Origin: Steroidobacter agaridevorans
GTDB taxonomy: Bacteria > Pseudomonadota > Gammaproteobacteria > Steroidobacterales > Steroidobacteraceae
Reading direction: 5' to 3'
NCBI RefSeq assembly: GCF_009932555.1
Contig: NZ_BLJO01000002.1
Location: 713,399-777,398, forward strand
DNA length: 64,000 nucleotides
Shown one piece after another: positions 24,923 through 32,997 of this stretch. Position 1 is the first letter of the stretch; every line of letters starts with the position of its first letter. A program made the translations under genes and the position numbers. The notes below the pieces were generated by a model, which saw only the letters and a list, made by a program, of their open reading frames with translations, was not told the origin of the DNA and did no database searches.

Positions 24923-25763
24923 CTGGCGCGCGCTGTAGCACGCCCCTCAATCTGGTGCGCGCCGGTGTGGCAGCAGCTTCGAGAGCCTCCAAATCTTCAG
25001 AATTCGCTTCGGTCTTGCCCTGAATGTATTGGTGCGTTGGTAGCATCACGTAGTCCAACGCGCGCTTGTTAATGACAATGGTCCGGTGCCAACCCTCGGC
25101 GGCCAGAACGATCATGCCATCTGCCGACTGCCCGCCATCAAGATCGATCAGCTCTGAGAAGGCTCGGTAAAGCCTCTCAGGACCGTCGACGTAAACACTT
25201 CGTCGGTTACCCGAAGACAGCTGGTAAGTTGTTCTGTTAGCGAGAGCGAAAATCAGATCTGTTTCCTTCTGATTCTTCTCGCGTTCACTTTCAAGATCCT
25301 CTGGCTTGATCCGCCCATCAGCCACCAGCTTTTCGTACTGCTCATCCGTGATCATTACTCGCTCAGTGACCCGCTGCACATCGACCGGATCGAAGTCCTC
25401 CAGACCAATACCATCTGCTGCCAACGCCTCGACAATCTCCCAGTCGCGCGTATCCGGCATTTGAATGCTTACGTGATCTGGATAGTCACGGAACACTTCG
25501 CCCTCGGGCCCACAATCGTCGTACGCCTCGCTGGAGAAGTACAAGTCAGCGATAGCGCCGCTTCTAATGACTACTGTCTGATTCGCTAGACTTTGGACCA
25601 TCACGAACGCTAAGTCTTCCTGCAGTTCCTCGTGCAGACGACGAAACGCTCCGTCTGAAATGGAAAGCAGCAGAGGAGCCCCGCCGCCGCAGAACTGAAT
25701 CGACACTTCCCCATAGTAGTTAAGGTCCTCACCCACCGGTGATTCACGCGCCGAGAGAGCCAC
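24912..25763 (-). CDS. Unrecognised acidic protein
   Basis: The 283-residue product starts at GTG 25763 and has no signal peptide or membrane helix. It is acidic in the middle (IGLEDFDPVDVQRVTERVMI, ITDEQYEKLVADGRIKPEDLESE). N-terminal and C-terminal parts contain beta-rich segments, including VYVDGPERLYRAFSELIDL and WHRTIVINKRALDYVMLPTHQYI. I do not recognise a family. It is the only sizeable gene in a gene-poor, less GC-rich stretch between a toxin-antitoxin pair and a tRNA, which fits acquired DNA. Confidence 0.6.
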   Translation of the reverse strand: MALSARESPVGEDLNYYGEVSIQFCGGGAPLLLSISDGAFRRLHEELQEDLAFVMVQSLANQTVVIRSGAIADLYFSSEAYDDCGPEGEVFRDYPDHVSIQMPDTRDWEIVEALAADGIGLEDFDPVDVQRVTERVMITDEQYEKLVADGRIKPEDLESEREKNQKETDLIFALANRTTYQLSSGNRRSVYVDGPERLYRAFSELIDLDGGQSADGMIVLAAEGWHRTIVINKRALDYVMLPTHQYIQGKTEANSEDLEALEAAATPARTRLRGVLQRAPDDP

Positions 25764-26187
25764 TAAGCGTTCGATGAGGAGTTGGTATCCTCGAGCGGAC
25801 TAGGTTGAACCGTTCTAACGAAACGGCTCGAGTTCTGGCGAAACTGCAGGAAAGGCACACCGAATTGAGCCGGAACGCGAGCTATTCAACGCGCGCTCCT
25901 ATCCGGCGATGAAACTGAAATCCACGTTTGCGCAACCTCGATTCCAACAACGTCCACACAACGACGAGCGCAGTAGCGAAGACCGCCTGCCACAGAGCGC
26001 CCCGCGCCCTACGTGGGCGCCACCAAACTCAGCTGCTTCGAGCGCAACTAACAGCATCTAGAGACGCTCGCATACTAAGGCACTTGAGCAAGTTGACGCG
26101 TCACGCGGTCCTTCAAGGCCGCTGATCGAATACTTGGCTGGCATCCCTGCCGTGCATACTGAGCTACGGATTGGTCTCTTTTTGAGT
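25764..26187. other. Gene-poor 0.4 kb next to tRNA-Arg
   Basis: No credible gene is visible. The only longer frame (25928-26125, plus strand) is short, has no ribosome binding site and an unlikely composition. The composition is less GC-rich than the surrounding genes. The stretch ends in the 12-base tRNA-like repeat and a CTC-AAAAA-GAG patch just beyond the tRNA 3' end. I read it as the edge of a decayed insertion. Confidence 0.4.
26158..26169 (-). repeat. Direct copy of 12 bases of the neighbouring tRNA gene
   Basis: ACTGAGCTACGG at 26158-26169 repeats exactly the bases 26248-26259 inside tRNA-Arg (acceptor/D-arm side), 90 bases away and 18 bases beyond the tRNA 3' end. It may be a tRNA remnant left by recombination at the tRNA, or a chance match to a conserved tRNA segment. 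Confidence 0.35.
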
Positions 26188-26263
26188 TGGTGCGCCCGGC
26201 AGGAGTTGAACCTGCGACCTACCGCTTAGGAGGCGGTCGCTCTATCCACTGAGCTACGGGCGC
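26188..26263 (-). tRNA. tRNA-Arg (anticodon CCU)
   Basis: Read on the minus strand, the gene folds as a standard cloverleaf: acceptor GCGCCCG/CGGGCGC, D-arm GCTC...GAGC, anticodon stem ACCGC/GCGGT enclosing loop CTCCTAA (anticodon CCT), and T-arm GCAGG-TTCAACT-CCTGC. Discriminator A and an encoded CCA (26190-26188) complete the 3' end. It decodes AGG. tRNA-Arg(CCU) genes are frequent integration sites for mobile elements. Confidence 0.96.
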
Positions 26264-26295
26264 AACCAGGCGACATTCTAGCAGCTCACACAACT

Positions 26296-26535
26296 TCATG
26301 TCCTCGCGGGGTCATTCTTCTTCGCCCCGCGCAGGTTCAGGACGAACAGGCCGACTTGCAGGACGATCAGGGCCAGGGCGTCTTCGTGCCAGCCCCAGAC
26401 GATCCACAGCACATTGCTCACGATGAACGTCCAGAAGCCCCAGTTGCGGCGGGCTTTGGACTGGGACGCGACCAGCCAGGCGGCCGCCAGGGTGACGACC
26501 ATCGCGGGCCATTGCAGCAGCGACAACGCATCCAT
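26296..26535 (-). CDS. Small membrane protein, two to three helices
   Basis: The 79-residue product starts at ATG 26535 with GAGGT five bases upstream. It has hydrophobic segments at about 6-24 (WPAMVVTLAAAWLVA), 33-47 (WGFWTFIVSNVLWIV) and 51-67 (LALIVLQVGLFVLNL), with a basic tail. No family is recognised; the tryptophan-rich helices recall small SemiSWEET-like or inner-membrane YgjV-type proteins, but this is only a resemblance. It is divergent from the hybrid kinase. Confidence 0.65.
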   Translation of the reverse strand: MDALSLLQWPAMVVTLAAAWLVASQSKARRNWGFWTFIVSNVLWIVWGWHEDALALIVLQVGLFVLNLRGAKKNDPART

Positions 26536-26698
26536 GAATACCTCGGATCGGGCGATTCGGCGTGGGAATGCCGGCGATCGAAGCAATCGCCCGGGTGCGG
26601 TACGAGTTCCGGCGCGGTGACGATGCGGCTGTCGGGAATGCACGTGCTTTGCTAGATTGCCCGCTTTGTCGGCGGCCGACAGCTTCCCATCGAATTAC

Positions 26699-28363
26699 AT
26701 GCTCGTCAGACGCATCCGCAAATGGTACGAGGCTACGCAATTCCTGCGCGAGCACATCTGGCTCGGCTATGCCTTTGCCTTGTTGACCAGCATCGGCGCC
26801 ATGTATGTGCGGGTGCTGCTCAGTGGCGTGCTCGAAGGCTTTCCGTTCATCACGTTCTTCGTCGCCATCGTGCTCACGGCGTTTATTTTCGGCTGGCGGG
26901 CCGGCGCCCTGGCAGGCGCGCTGGGCGGCGTGATTTCCGGGTACTTCCTGCTGCCGTCCGACTGGTCCCTGTTCGGCAGCGGCATGTCGAACTGGATCGG
27001 CATGGGCTTCTACATCGTACTGGTCGGCGTGATCCTGCTGTTGACCGCGGCCATGCATCGCGGCTTTGCCGAATATGCCCAAGACGACCGCTTACGCCGG
27101 CAGCTGAACGACCTGCTGGAAATTCGGGTCGCGGAGCGCACCGCCGAGCTGGAGTCGGCGAATCAGAAGCTGCGCGACGAAGCCCAATCGCGAGCGGCCG
27201 CCGAAGCGCTGGTCAGACAGATGCAAAAGATGGAAGTCGTCGGCCAGCTCACCGGCGGCATCGCGCACGACTTCAACAACATGCTCGCCATCATCGTCGG
27301 CTCGCTCGACATGGCGAAGAAATACTTTCAACGCGATCCGGCCAAAGCGTCGCGATCCATCGACCATGCGCTGGAAGGCGCCACGCGCGCCGCCGAGTTG
27401 ACAGCGCGGCTCCTGGCGTTCTCGCGGCAGCAACCGCTCGATCCCCGCGTCGTGGACGCGAATAAACTGGTGAGCGGCATGTCGGAGCTGCTGACGCGAA
27501 CGCTCGGCGGCAACGTGCGCATGGAAACGGTGCTCGCCGGGGGGCTGTGGCGCATGTTCGCCGACCCGCCGCAACTCGAGAGCGCGATCCTCAATCTGTG
27601 CGTGAACGGTCGCGATGCCATGCCCGACGGCGGCAAGATCACGCTGGAGACGATGAATGCGCATCTCGACGACGTCTACGCCGCGGCGCATGCCGAGGTT
27701 CGGCCCGGTCAGTACGTGGCGATCGCGGTCACCGACACCGGCACAGGAATGACTGCCGAGGTGCTGTCACGCGCGTTCGACCCCTTCTTCACGACCAAGA
27801 AGCCCGGCCAGGGCACGGGGCTGGGGTTGTCGCAGGTGTATGGCTTCGCGAAACAATCCGGCGGCCACGTGAAGATGTATTCGGAAGTGGGCCAGGGCAC
27901 GACGGTGAAGCTCTACCTGCCCCGCTACGTCGGCGAGGATGAGCCGCTTCAACACGAGCTGCCCATGGATCGTCAGCTCCAAGGGTCGTCGTCGGAAGTC
28001 ATTCTCGTGGTGGAAGACGAAGACCGCGTGCGTCGGATGTCAGTGCAGCTGCTCAGCGACTTGGGTTACACAGTCATTCACGCCAGCGATGCGAAGCAGG
28101 CGCTCGCGATGCTGGAGACCGGGGGCGTCGCGTTCGACCTGCTGTTTACGGATGTCGTGATGCCTGACATGAACGGCAAGCAACTCGCCGATCGCGTCCG
28201 CGAGCTGCGACCGGGAGCCAAAGTGCTGTACACCACCGGCTACACGCGCAATGCGGTCATTCACAACGGCATGCTCGACCGCGATGTCTCATTCCTGCCC
28301 AAGCCCTTCACGATCCAACAGCTCGCGACCAAAGTCCGCCAGGTATTGGATCAGAAGCAGTAG
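26699..28363 (+). CDS. Hybrid sensor histidine kinase/response regulator
   Basis: The 554-residue protein has an N-terminal four-helix membrane region (about 20-118) like the DUF4118/KdpD type. A coiled linker (125-175) follows, then a HisKA domain with H190 in GGIAHDFNNML and a HATPase domain (NLCVNGRDAMP, DTGTGM, FTTKKPGQGTGLGLS). It ends in a receiver domain (about 430-550) with DVVMPDMNG as phosphorylation site and PKPF. There is no output domain, so it likely hands phosphate to another protein or regulates its own kinase. TTG 26657 would extend the protein; ATG 26699 is preferred. One base separates its stop from the convergent neighbour's stop. Confidence 0.92.
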   Translation: MLVRRIRKWYEATQFLREHIWLGYAFALLTSIGAMYVRVLLSGVLEGFPFITFFVAIVLTAFIFGWRAGALAGALGGVISGYFLLPSDWSLFGSGMSNWIGMGFYIVLVGVILLLTAAMHRGFAEYAQDDRLRRQLNDLLEIRVAERTAELESANQKLRDEAQSRAAAEALVRQMQKMEVVGQLTGGIAHDFNNMLAIIVGSLDMAKKYFQRDPAKASRSIDHALEGATRAAELTARLLAFSRQQPLDPRVVDANKLVSGMSELLTRTLGGNVRMETVLAGGLWRMFADPPQLESAILNLCVNGRDAMPDGGKITLETMNAHLDDVYAAAHAEVRPGQYVAIAVTDTGTGMTAEVLSRAFDPFFTTKKPGQGTGLGLSQVYGFAKQSGGHVKMYSEVGQGTTVKLYLPRYVGEDEPLQHELPMDRQLQGSSSEVILVVEDEDRVRRMSVQLLSDLGYTVIHASDAKQALAMLETGGVAFDLLFTDVVMPDMNGKQLADRVRELRPGAKVLYTTGYTRNAVIHNGMLDRDVSFLPKPFTIQQLATKVRQVLDQKQ

Positions 28364-28364
28364 C

Positions 28365-29390
28365 TCACGCCGGCCCCGGAGCGATGCGGTCGATGGCCGC
28401 CAGCTCTTCCTTGGTGAAGCTCAGTTGCTTCAACGCGCCGAGATTCTCTCGCACCTGAGCCGCGCTGCTCGCGCCGATGATCGCGGACGTCATGCGCGGA
28501 TCGCGTAGAACCCAGGCAATCGCCAGCTGGGCAAGCGACTGGCCGCGTGCCTGAGCAATTTCATTCAGCGCTGCCGCCTTCTTCACGACCACGTCGGACA
28601 CCTGCTCCGGCCGCAGGAATCGAGTGCCTCGCCCCACGCGCGAGTCCGCGGGAATGCCCTGCAAATAGCGGTTCGTCAGCAAGCCTTGCTGGAGCGGCGA
28701 GAAACAGATCATGCCGGCGCCGATCTTCTCGACCGCCTCGAACAGGCCCGTCTCGATCTCTCGTTTCAGAATGCTGTACGAGGGCTGATGGATCAGCAGC
28801 GGAATGTTCCAGCGGCGCAATACCGCTTCCATCTCCAGCGTCTGCTCGGGCGAGTACGCGGAGATGCCGACATAGAGCGCCTTGCCCTGCTGCACGGCCG
28901 TCGCAAGCGCCGAAGCGGTTTCCTCGAGCGGGGTCTCGGGATCGAAACGATGCGAATAAAAGATATCGACGTAATCGAGACCCATGCGTCGCAGACTCTG
29001 ATCGAGGCTGGCGAGCACATACTTGCGTGAGCCGCCGCCCTGCCCGTACGGCCCGGGCCACATGTCCCAGCCCGCCTTGGTGGAGATGATCAGCTCGTCG
29101 CGATGCGCCTGAAAATCTTCCTTGAGGATGCGGCCGAAGTTGCTCTCGGCGCTGCCATACGGCGTGCCGTAGTTGTTGGCGAGATCGAAGTGAGTGATGC
29201 CGAGATCGAACGAGGCTCGCAGGATCTCGCGCTGACGCTCGAGCGGCGTGTTGTCACCGAAGTTGTGCCATAGCCCGAGCGATAGCGGCGGCAGTTTCAA
29301 GCCGCTGCGGCCGACCGGGCGATACGCGAATTGATCATATCTGTCGCTGGAAGCGACGTAACCGGTGGCGGGCTGTGTCATGCCCGCCAT
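28365..29390 (-). CDS. Aldo/keto reductase, YghZ-like
   Basis: The 341-residue NAD(P)H-dependent reductase closely follows the E. coli YghZ/GprA pattern (PALSLGLWHNFG-like segment, ITHFDLANNYGTPYGSAE). The catalytic tetrad is visible: Asp and Tyr in DLANNYG, Lys in ISTKAGW and His in FYSHRFD. Relatives reduce L-glyceraldehyde 3-phosphate and methylglyoxal. ATG 29390 and ATG 29381 are both possible starts. The gene lies only 11 bases after the porin gene, so they may share a message. Confidence 0.92.
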   Translation of the reverse strand: MAGMTQPATGYVASSDRYDQFAYRPVGRSGLKLPPLSLGLWHNFGDNTPLERQREILRASFDLGITHFDLANNYGTPYGSAESNFGRILKEDFQAHRDELIISTKAGWDMWPGPYGQGGGSRKYVLASLDQSLRRMGLDYVDIFYSHRFDPETPLEETASALATAVQQGKALYVGISAYSPEQTLEMEAVLRRWNIPLLIHQPSYSILKREIETGLFEAVEKIGAGMICFSPLQQGLLTNRYLQGIPADSRVGRGTRFLRPEQVSDVVVKKAAALNEIAQARGQSLAQLAIAWVLRDPRMTSAIIGASSAAQVRENLGALKQLSFTKEELAAIDRIAPGPA

Positions 29391-29401
29391 CGTAGCAGTT
29401 A

Positions 29402-30703
29402 TCAGAACGAGACCATAAACGCGACACGGATCCGATCCAGCCAGTCGCCGATGGCATTGCTACCCGCGTCGACAGCGTTCTCCGGCTTGTAGTGATACCA
29501 GATGGCGGTGAGCAGCGTTTTCGGCATCGGCACGTAATCCACCGTGAGCGCATGCAGCTCATAGTTGGTGCCGATGCCGATGTTGTCGTGTGAGAACGCG
29601 CCCAGCACCGCATCCGTCTCGGCCACCGAGTAGCCATAGGTCACGCGCAAATCGTGGGGCTGAGTCACGCGACCGATGCCCAGGTCCGCGCCGTAGCCGG
29701 TGTCCTGTGAAGTCTCGGCGCCGAAGTTCTTCACGTAGTTGCCGACGAAACGCACCGGCCAACGCGCGCCAAGTCCCGAATAGCTCGCACCGAGGATGAA
29801 ATCGCCAAGATTGAAGTCGGAGAGATAGCTGCCGTCGGGCCGACGCAGATTGCTCCGGAAATCGCCGGCGTCGGCGCCAACGATGCTGCCCAAGGTGTAG
29901 TCGTAGTAAGCCACGGACGCATCGAACTTGAAGTGGCCGAGCTCGGCGGAGTCGTAACCGAGCTGGACGCCGCTCATGGTGCTGTCGGGGCCGACGGCAT
30001 CTTCATCGACGATGAAGAACAAACCGCTCGCGCGCAGGGCCGAACCGTCGCCGAGCTTGTGCCTGTACACGCCGCTCAGGCCTTGCGGATTCACGTCGCC
30101 ATCCCACACCAGGTCGGTTCGCGTAAAGGGCTGCGGAATCTTGCCGCCGTAAACATTCAGGTCGCCGAAATTGATCTGCGCGTAGGCCTGATCGAGGCTG
30201 ACCTGAAAGTCATCGTCCCAATTCGACATCTGCACGTCGACGCTGTTCGGATCGTCCGCATCGCCGGTCACCAGGCGGGCGCCGACGGTGACGCGATCGG
30301 TGACGGCATACGTCGCACCGAGACGGCCACGAACCTGTCCGCTGTCACGTGCGCGGGCATCGTCATCGGAGTAGTCGCCTTGATAGCGCAGGCGCAGATC
30401 GCCCGACACCGTCAACTTCGGCTTGCCATCGGGATTCGCAAACTGCGGAGCCGGCGAGGAAGGAGCAACCGCGGGCGCGCTCTGAGCCGCAGCGCTGGTC
30501 GCGCCGACACTCGCTTCCAACTCACGAATTTTCGCTTCGGTCTGACGCTGCCACTCGGCGATACGCGCCTGCTCTGCTCGCAATGCTTCGATCTGCGCGC
30601 GAAGCGCGGCGGTGTCGGTGGTGCTCGCAGCTTGAGCGAATGCGTTCGGGCTCGCGGCCGCCAATAGGACGGCAACAGCTGCGCCGAGGTTGTTGGAATT
30701 CAT
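29402..30703 (-). CDS. Porin with N-terminal coiled coil
   Basis: The 433-residue outer-membrane protein has a signal peptide (1-23, ending AFAQ), a coiled-coil segment (about 30-66), an Ala/Pro-rich linker and an about 16-strand barrel. It starts with LTVSGDLRLRYQGDY and ends with RIRVAFMVSF; the terminal phenylalanine is the barrel assembly signal. It resembles the putative porin group (Porin_5). The coiled coil may trimerise it or bind peptidoglycan. The partial gene at the right edge encodes a related barrel. Confidence 0.87.
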   Translation of the reverse strand: MNSNNLGAAVAVLLAAASPNAFAQAASTTDTAALRAQIEALRAEQARIAEWQRQTEAKIRELEASVGATSAAAQSAPAVAPSSPAPQFANPDGKPKLTVSGDLRLRYQGDYSDDDARARDSGQVRGRLGATYAVTDRVTVGARLVTGDADDPNSVDVQMSNWDDDFQVSLDQAYAQINFGDLNVYGGKIPQPFTRTDLVWDGDVNPQGLSGVYRHKLGDGSALRASGLFFIVDEDAVGPDSTMSGVQLGYDSAELGHFKFDASVAYYDYTLGSIVGADAGDFRSNLRRPDGSYLSDFNLGDFILGASYSGLGARWPVRFVGNYVKNFGAETSQDTGYGADLGIGRVTQPHDLRVTYGYSVAETDAVLGAFSHDNIGIGTNYELHALTVDYVPMPKTLLTAIWYHYKPENAVDAGSNAIGDWLDRIRVAFMVSF

Positions 30704-30810
30704 GAATGCTCCACGGTTGAAAACTCGGGCGCGCCTGTTCGGCGCGACCGCGGAGCATGATGCCGAACGAGTACTGACGTTAACCTGACGCTCTTGTCAG
30801 CTGCCGAGGG

Positions 30811-31095
30811 TCAGCTGCCGAGATCGAACATCCCTTCGACCGCAGCCTTCGTGAACACACGGAACGCGATCATCGTCTCGGTCAACTGCACGCCGGGCAG
30901 CTTGCGCATCTTGTCGCTGACCACCTCGGCCAGCTGCTCGTTTTCCTTGACGCGCACGATGGCGACGAGATCGTACTGCCCCGCCACCGAGAACACTTCG
31001 GCGACGCCTTTGAGCTCGACGAGCTTTTGCGCGAGCTCGTTGACACTGGAAGTTTCGGCCTTGATGAGGACCACTGCACTGACGCCGCCGACCAT
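30811..31095 (-). CDS. Stand-alone Lrp/AsnC ligand-binding (RAM) domain protein
   Basis: The 94-residue product is the C-terminal RAM domain of Lrp/AsnC proteins without a DNA-binding domain: VSAVVLIKAE, LKGVAEVFSVAGQYDLVAIVRV, MRKLPGVQLTETMIAFRVF. Such proteins bind amino acids and can form mixed oligomers with full-length regulators. AAGGAG precedes ATG 31095. It is next to, and in the same direction as, a full-length Lrp/AsnC regulator, which may be its partner. Confidence 0.9.
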   Translation of the reverse strand: MVGGVSAVVLIKAETSSVNELAQKLVELKGVAEVFSVAGQYDLVAIVRVKENEQLAEVVSDKMRKLPGVQLTETMIAFRVFTKAAVEGMFDLGS

Positions 31096-31134
31096 GACTG
31101 ACTCCTTGAACCTTTGTAACTTTACTTTCGTCGC

Positions 31135-31590
31135 TCACCGCAGGCAGGCCATCACCGAGCCGCGATGCTTGATGGTCTTCATGCAGACCGTCGTTTCCAA
31201 TCGTTGCACACCGGGCAGCCGCGAGATCTGCGCCCGGAGCAATTCATCCAGTTCGCCGATGCCACGCACCAGGACATGCAGCAGGTAGTCCGCCTGCCCC
31301 GCCGTCGTGAAGCACTCCAACACCGACGGGTGCCGATTCACTGCCGCCTCGAAATCGGTATGCCGCGTCGGGTTGATGGTCACTTGCACGAAGGCATGTA
31401 AATCCAACCCGACCGCCGCGGCGTCGATCTCCGCCCGATAACGCCGGATGACGCCCTGACGCTCCAACTCCCGCACTCGGGACCAGCACGGACTCTTCGA
31501 CAACCCGACCTTCTCGCCCAGCTCGGCGTACGAGAGCCGTCCGTCGTCTTCGAGCAATTTCAGGATAGTGGTCTCTGTCTTGTCCAGCAT
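31135..31590 (-). CDS. Lrp/AsnC-family regulator, KynR-like
   Basis: The 151-residue product has a winged helix-turn-helix (about 4-60: LKLLEDDGRLSYAELGEKVG then LSKSPCWSRVRELERQGVI) and a RAM ligand-binding domain. It is divergent from kynU, the arrangement known for KynR, which activates kynurenine pathway genes in response to kynurenine. The imperfect inverted repeat TGTCcGGC...GCCGACA near 31671-31693 in the shared gap is a candidate binding site. Regulation of kynU is inferred from this context. Confidence 0.88.
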   Translation of the reverse strand: MLDKTETTILKLLEDDGRLSYAELGEKVGLSKSPCWSRVRELERQGVIRRYRAEIDAAAVGLDLHAFVQVTINPTRHTDFEAAVNRHPSVLECFTTAGQADYLLHVLVRGIGELDELLRAQISRLPGVQRLETTVCMKTIKHRGSVMACLR

Positions 31591-31722
31591 CGGGACATTT
31601 TCCTCCGAATCGGGGTATCGACACTACTATCGTTCTTTACGGCGCATGGCAAGACCCGCCTTTCGGAACAATGTCCGGCGGCCTTGGGCCGACACTTTCC
31701 GACAGGCACAGGGGTCCGCCAG

Positions 31723-32997
31723 ATGCATCGAAAATTCGACAAGATCACGACCTTCGAGCGACGAGATGCGATTACCTACCCGGCGATCCGCCGGTGGGAC
31801 CAGGAAGACCCGTTACGCCACCGTCGCGAGGAGTTCGAGCTACCGGGCGGCATCATTTATATGGACGGCAACTCGCTCGGTCCGCTGCCCAAGGCCACCC
31901 GCGGCCGGATCGAGGAAGTGGTCGCCAAGGAATGGGGCCAGGGCCTGATCCGCAGCTGGAACGAGCATCACTGGATCGACGCGCCTTTGCGCGTGGGCGA
32001 CAAGATCGCCCGATTGATCGGCGCACGCAGCGGTGAGGTCGTCGTGGCCGACTCCACCTCCGTCAACTTGTTCAAGCTGCTGGGCGCGGCGCTCGCCGCC
32101 CGCCCGGACCGCTGCGTGGTGCTCTCCGAGCCCGGCAACTTCCCCACCGATCTGTACATGGCCGAAGGCGCCATCGGCACTCGCAGTTGTCCGTTACAAC
32201 TGCGGCTGGAACCGGCCGAGCGCATCATCGACGCCATCGATGCGAACACCGCGGTGGTCATGCTCACGCATGTCCACTACAAAACCGCCGCCATTCACGA
32301 CATGCGAGCCATCACTGCCAAGGCTCACGAGCATGGCGCGCTGGTGATCTGGGATTTGAGTCATAGCGTCGGCGCGATCGAGGTCGATCTGAACGGCTGT
32401 GAAGCCGACATGGCCGTGGGGTGCGGCTACAAATATCTGAATGGCGGGCCGGGCGCGCCGGCGTTTTTGTTCGTCTCGCAACGGCTGCAGGACCAGCTCA
32501 CCTCGCCGCTCAAGGGTTGGATGGGTCACAACCGCCCGTTCGAATTCATCGACAACTACGAGCCGGCCAACGGCATCCGTCGTTTCCTGTGCGGCACGCC
32601 GTCGATTCTTGGCGTACTGAGCCTGGAGGTCGGCGTCGATCTGATGTTGCGCAGCCGGATGCAGGACATCGTGCAGAAGTCGCGCTGGCTGAGCGAGTTG
32701 TTCGTCGATCTCCTCGCCGACATCTGCCCGTCGCTGCAACTGGTCAGTCCGGCGAACGTGAACGATCGCGGCAGTCATGTTTCCTTCTCGCATCCCGAAG
32801 GCTACGCAATCATGCAGGCGCTGATCGAACGCGGCGTGATTGGCGACTTCCGTGCACCGGATCTGCTGCGCTTCGGCTTCACGCCTTTGTATCTTCGCTA
32901 CCAGGATGTCTGGGACGCCGCCTACACAGTTGCCGATGTAGTCCATAGCGGCTGCTGGGCAGATCCGCGTTATGCCGTTCGCGCCGCGGTGACATGA
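31723..32997 (+). CDS. kynU: Kynureninase
   Basis: This PLP enzyme splits kynurenine into anthranilate and alanine. The 424-residue product has MDGNSLGPLP near the N-terminus, the SEPGNFPTDLYM and VHYKTAAIHD segments, DLSHSVGAIE for cofactor binding and GCGYKYLNGGPGAPAF with the Schiff-base lysine at about 230. ATG 31723 is preceded by AGGGG; the frame extends to TTG 31684. The stop overlaps the ligase start as ATGA, making a kynU-ligase operon. Confidence 0.96.
   Translation: MHRKFDKITTFERRDAITYPAIRRWDQEDPLRHRREEFELPGGIIYMDGNSLGPLPKATRGRIEEVVAKEWGQGLIRSWNEHHWIDAPLRVGDKIARLIGARSGEVVVADSTSVNLFKLLGAALAARPDRCVVLSEPGNFPTDLYMAEGAIGTRSCPLQLRLEPAERIIDAIDANTAVVMLTHVHYKTAAIHDMRAITAKAHEHGALVIWDLSHSVGAIEVDLNGCEADMAVGCGYKYLNGGPGAPAFLFVSQRLQDQLTSPLKGWMGHNRPFEFIDNYEPANGIRRFLCGTPSILGVLSLEVGVDLMLRSRMQDIVQKSRWLSELFVDLLADICPSLQLVSPANVNDRGSHVSFSHPEGYAIMQALIERGVIGDFRAPDLLRFGFTPLYLRYQDVWDAAYTVADVVHSGCWADPRYAVRAAVT

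Noticed and set aside
25928..26125. 65-codon plus-strand frame before the tRNA
   Set aside because: No ribosome site, biased composition and no resemblance to known proteins.
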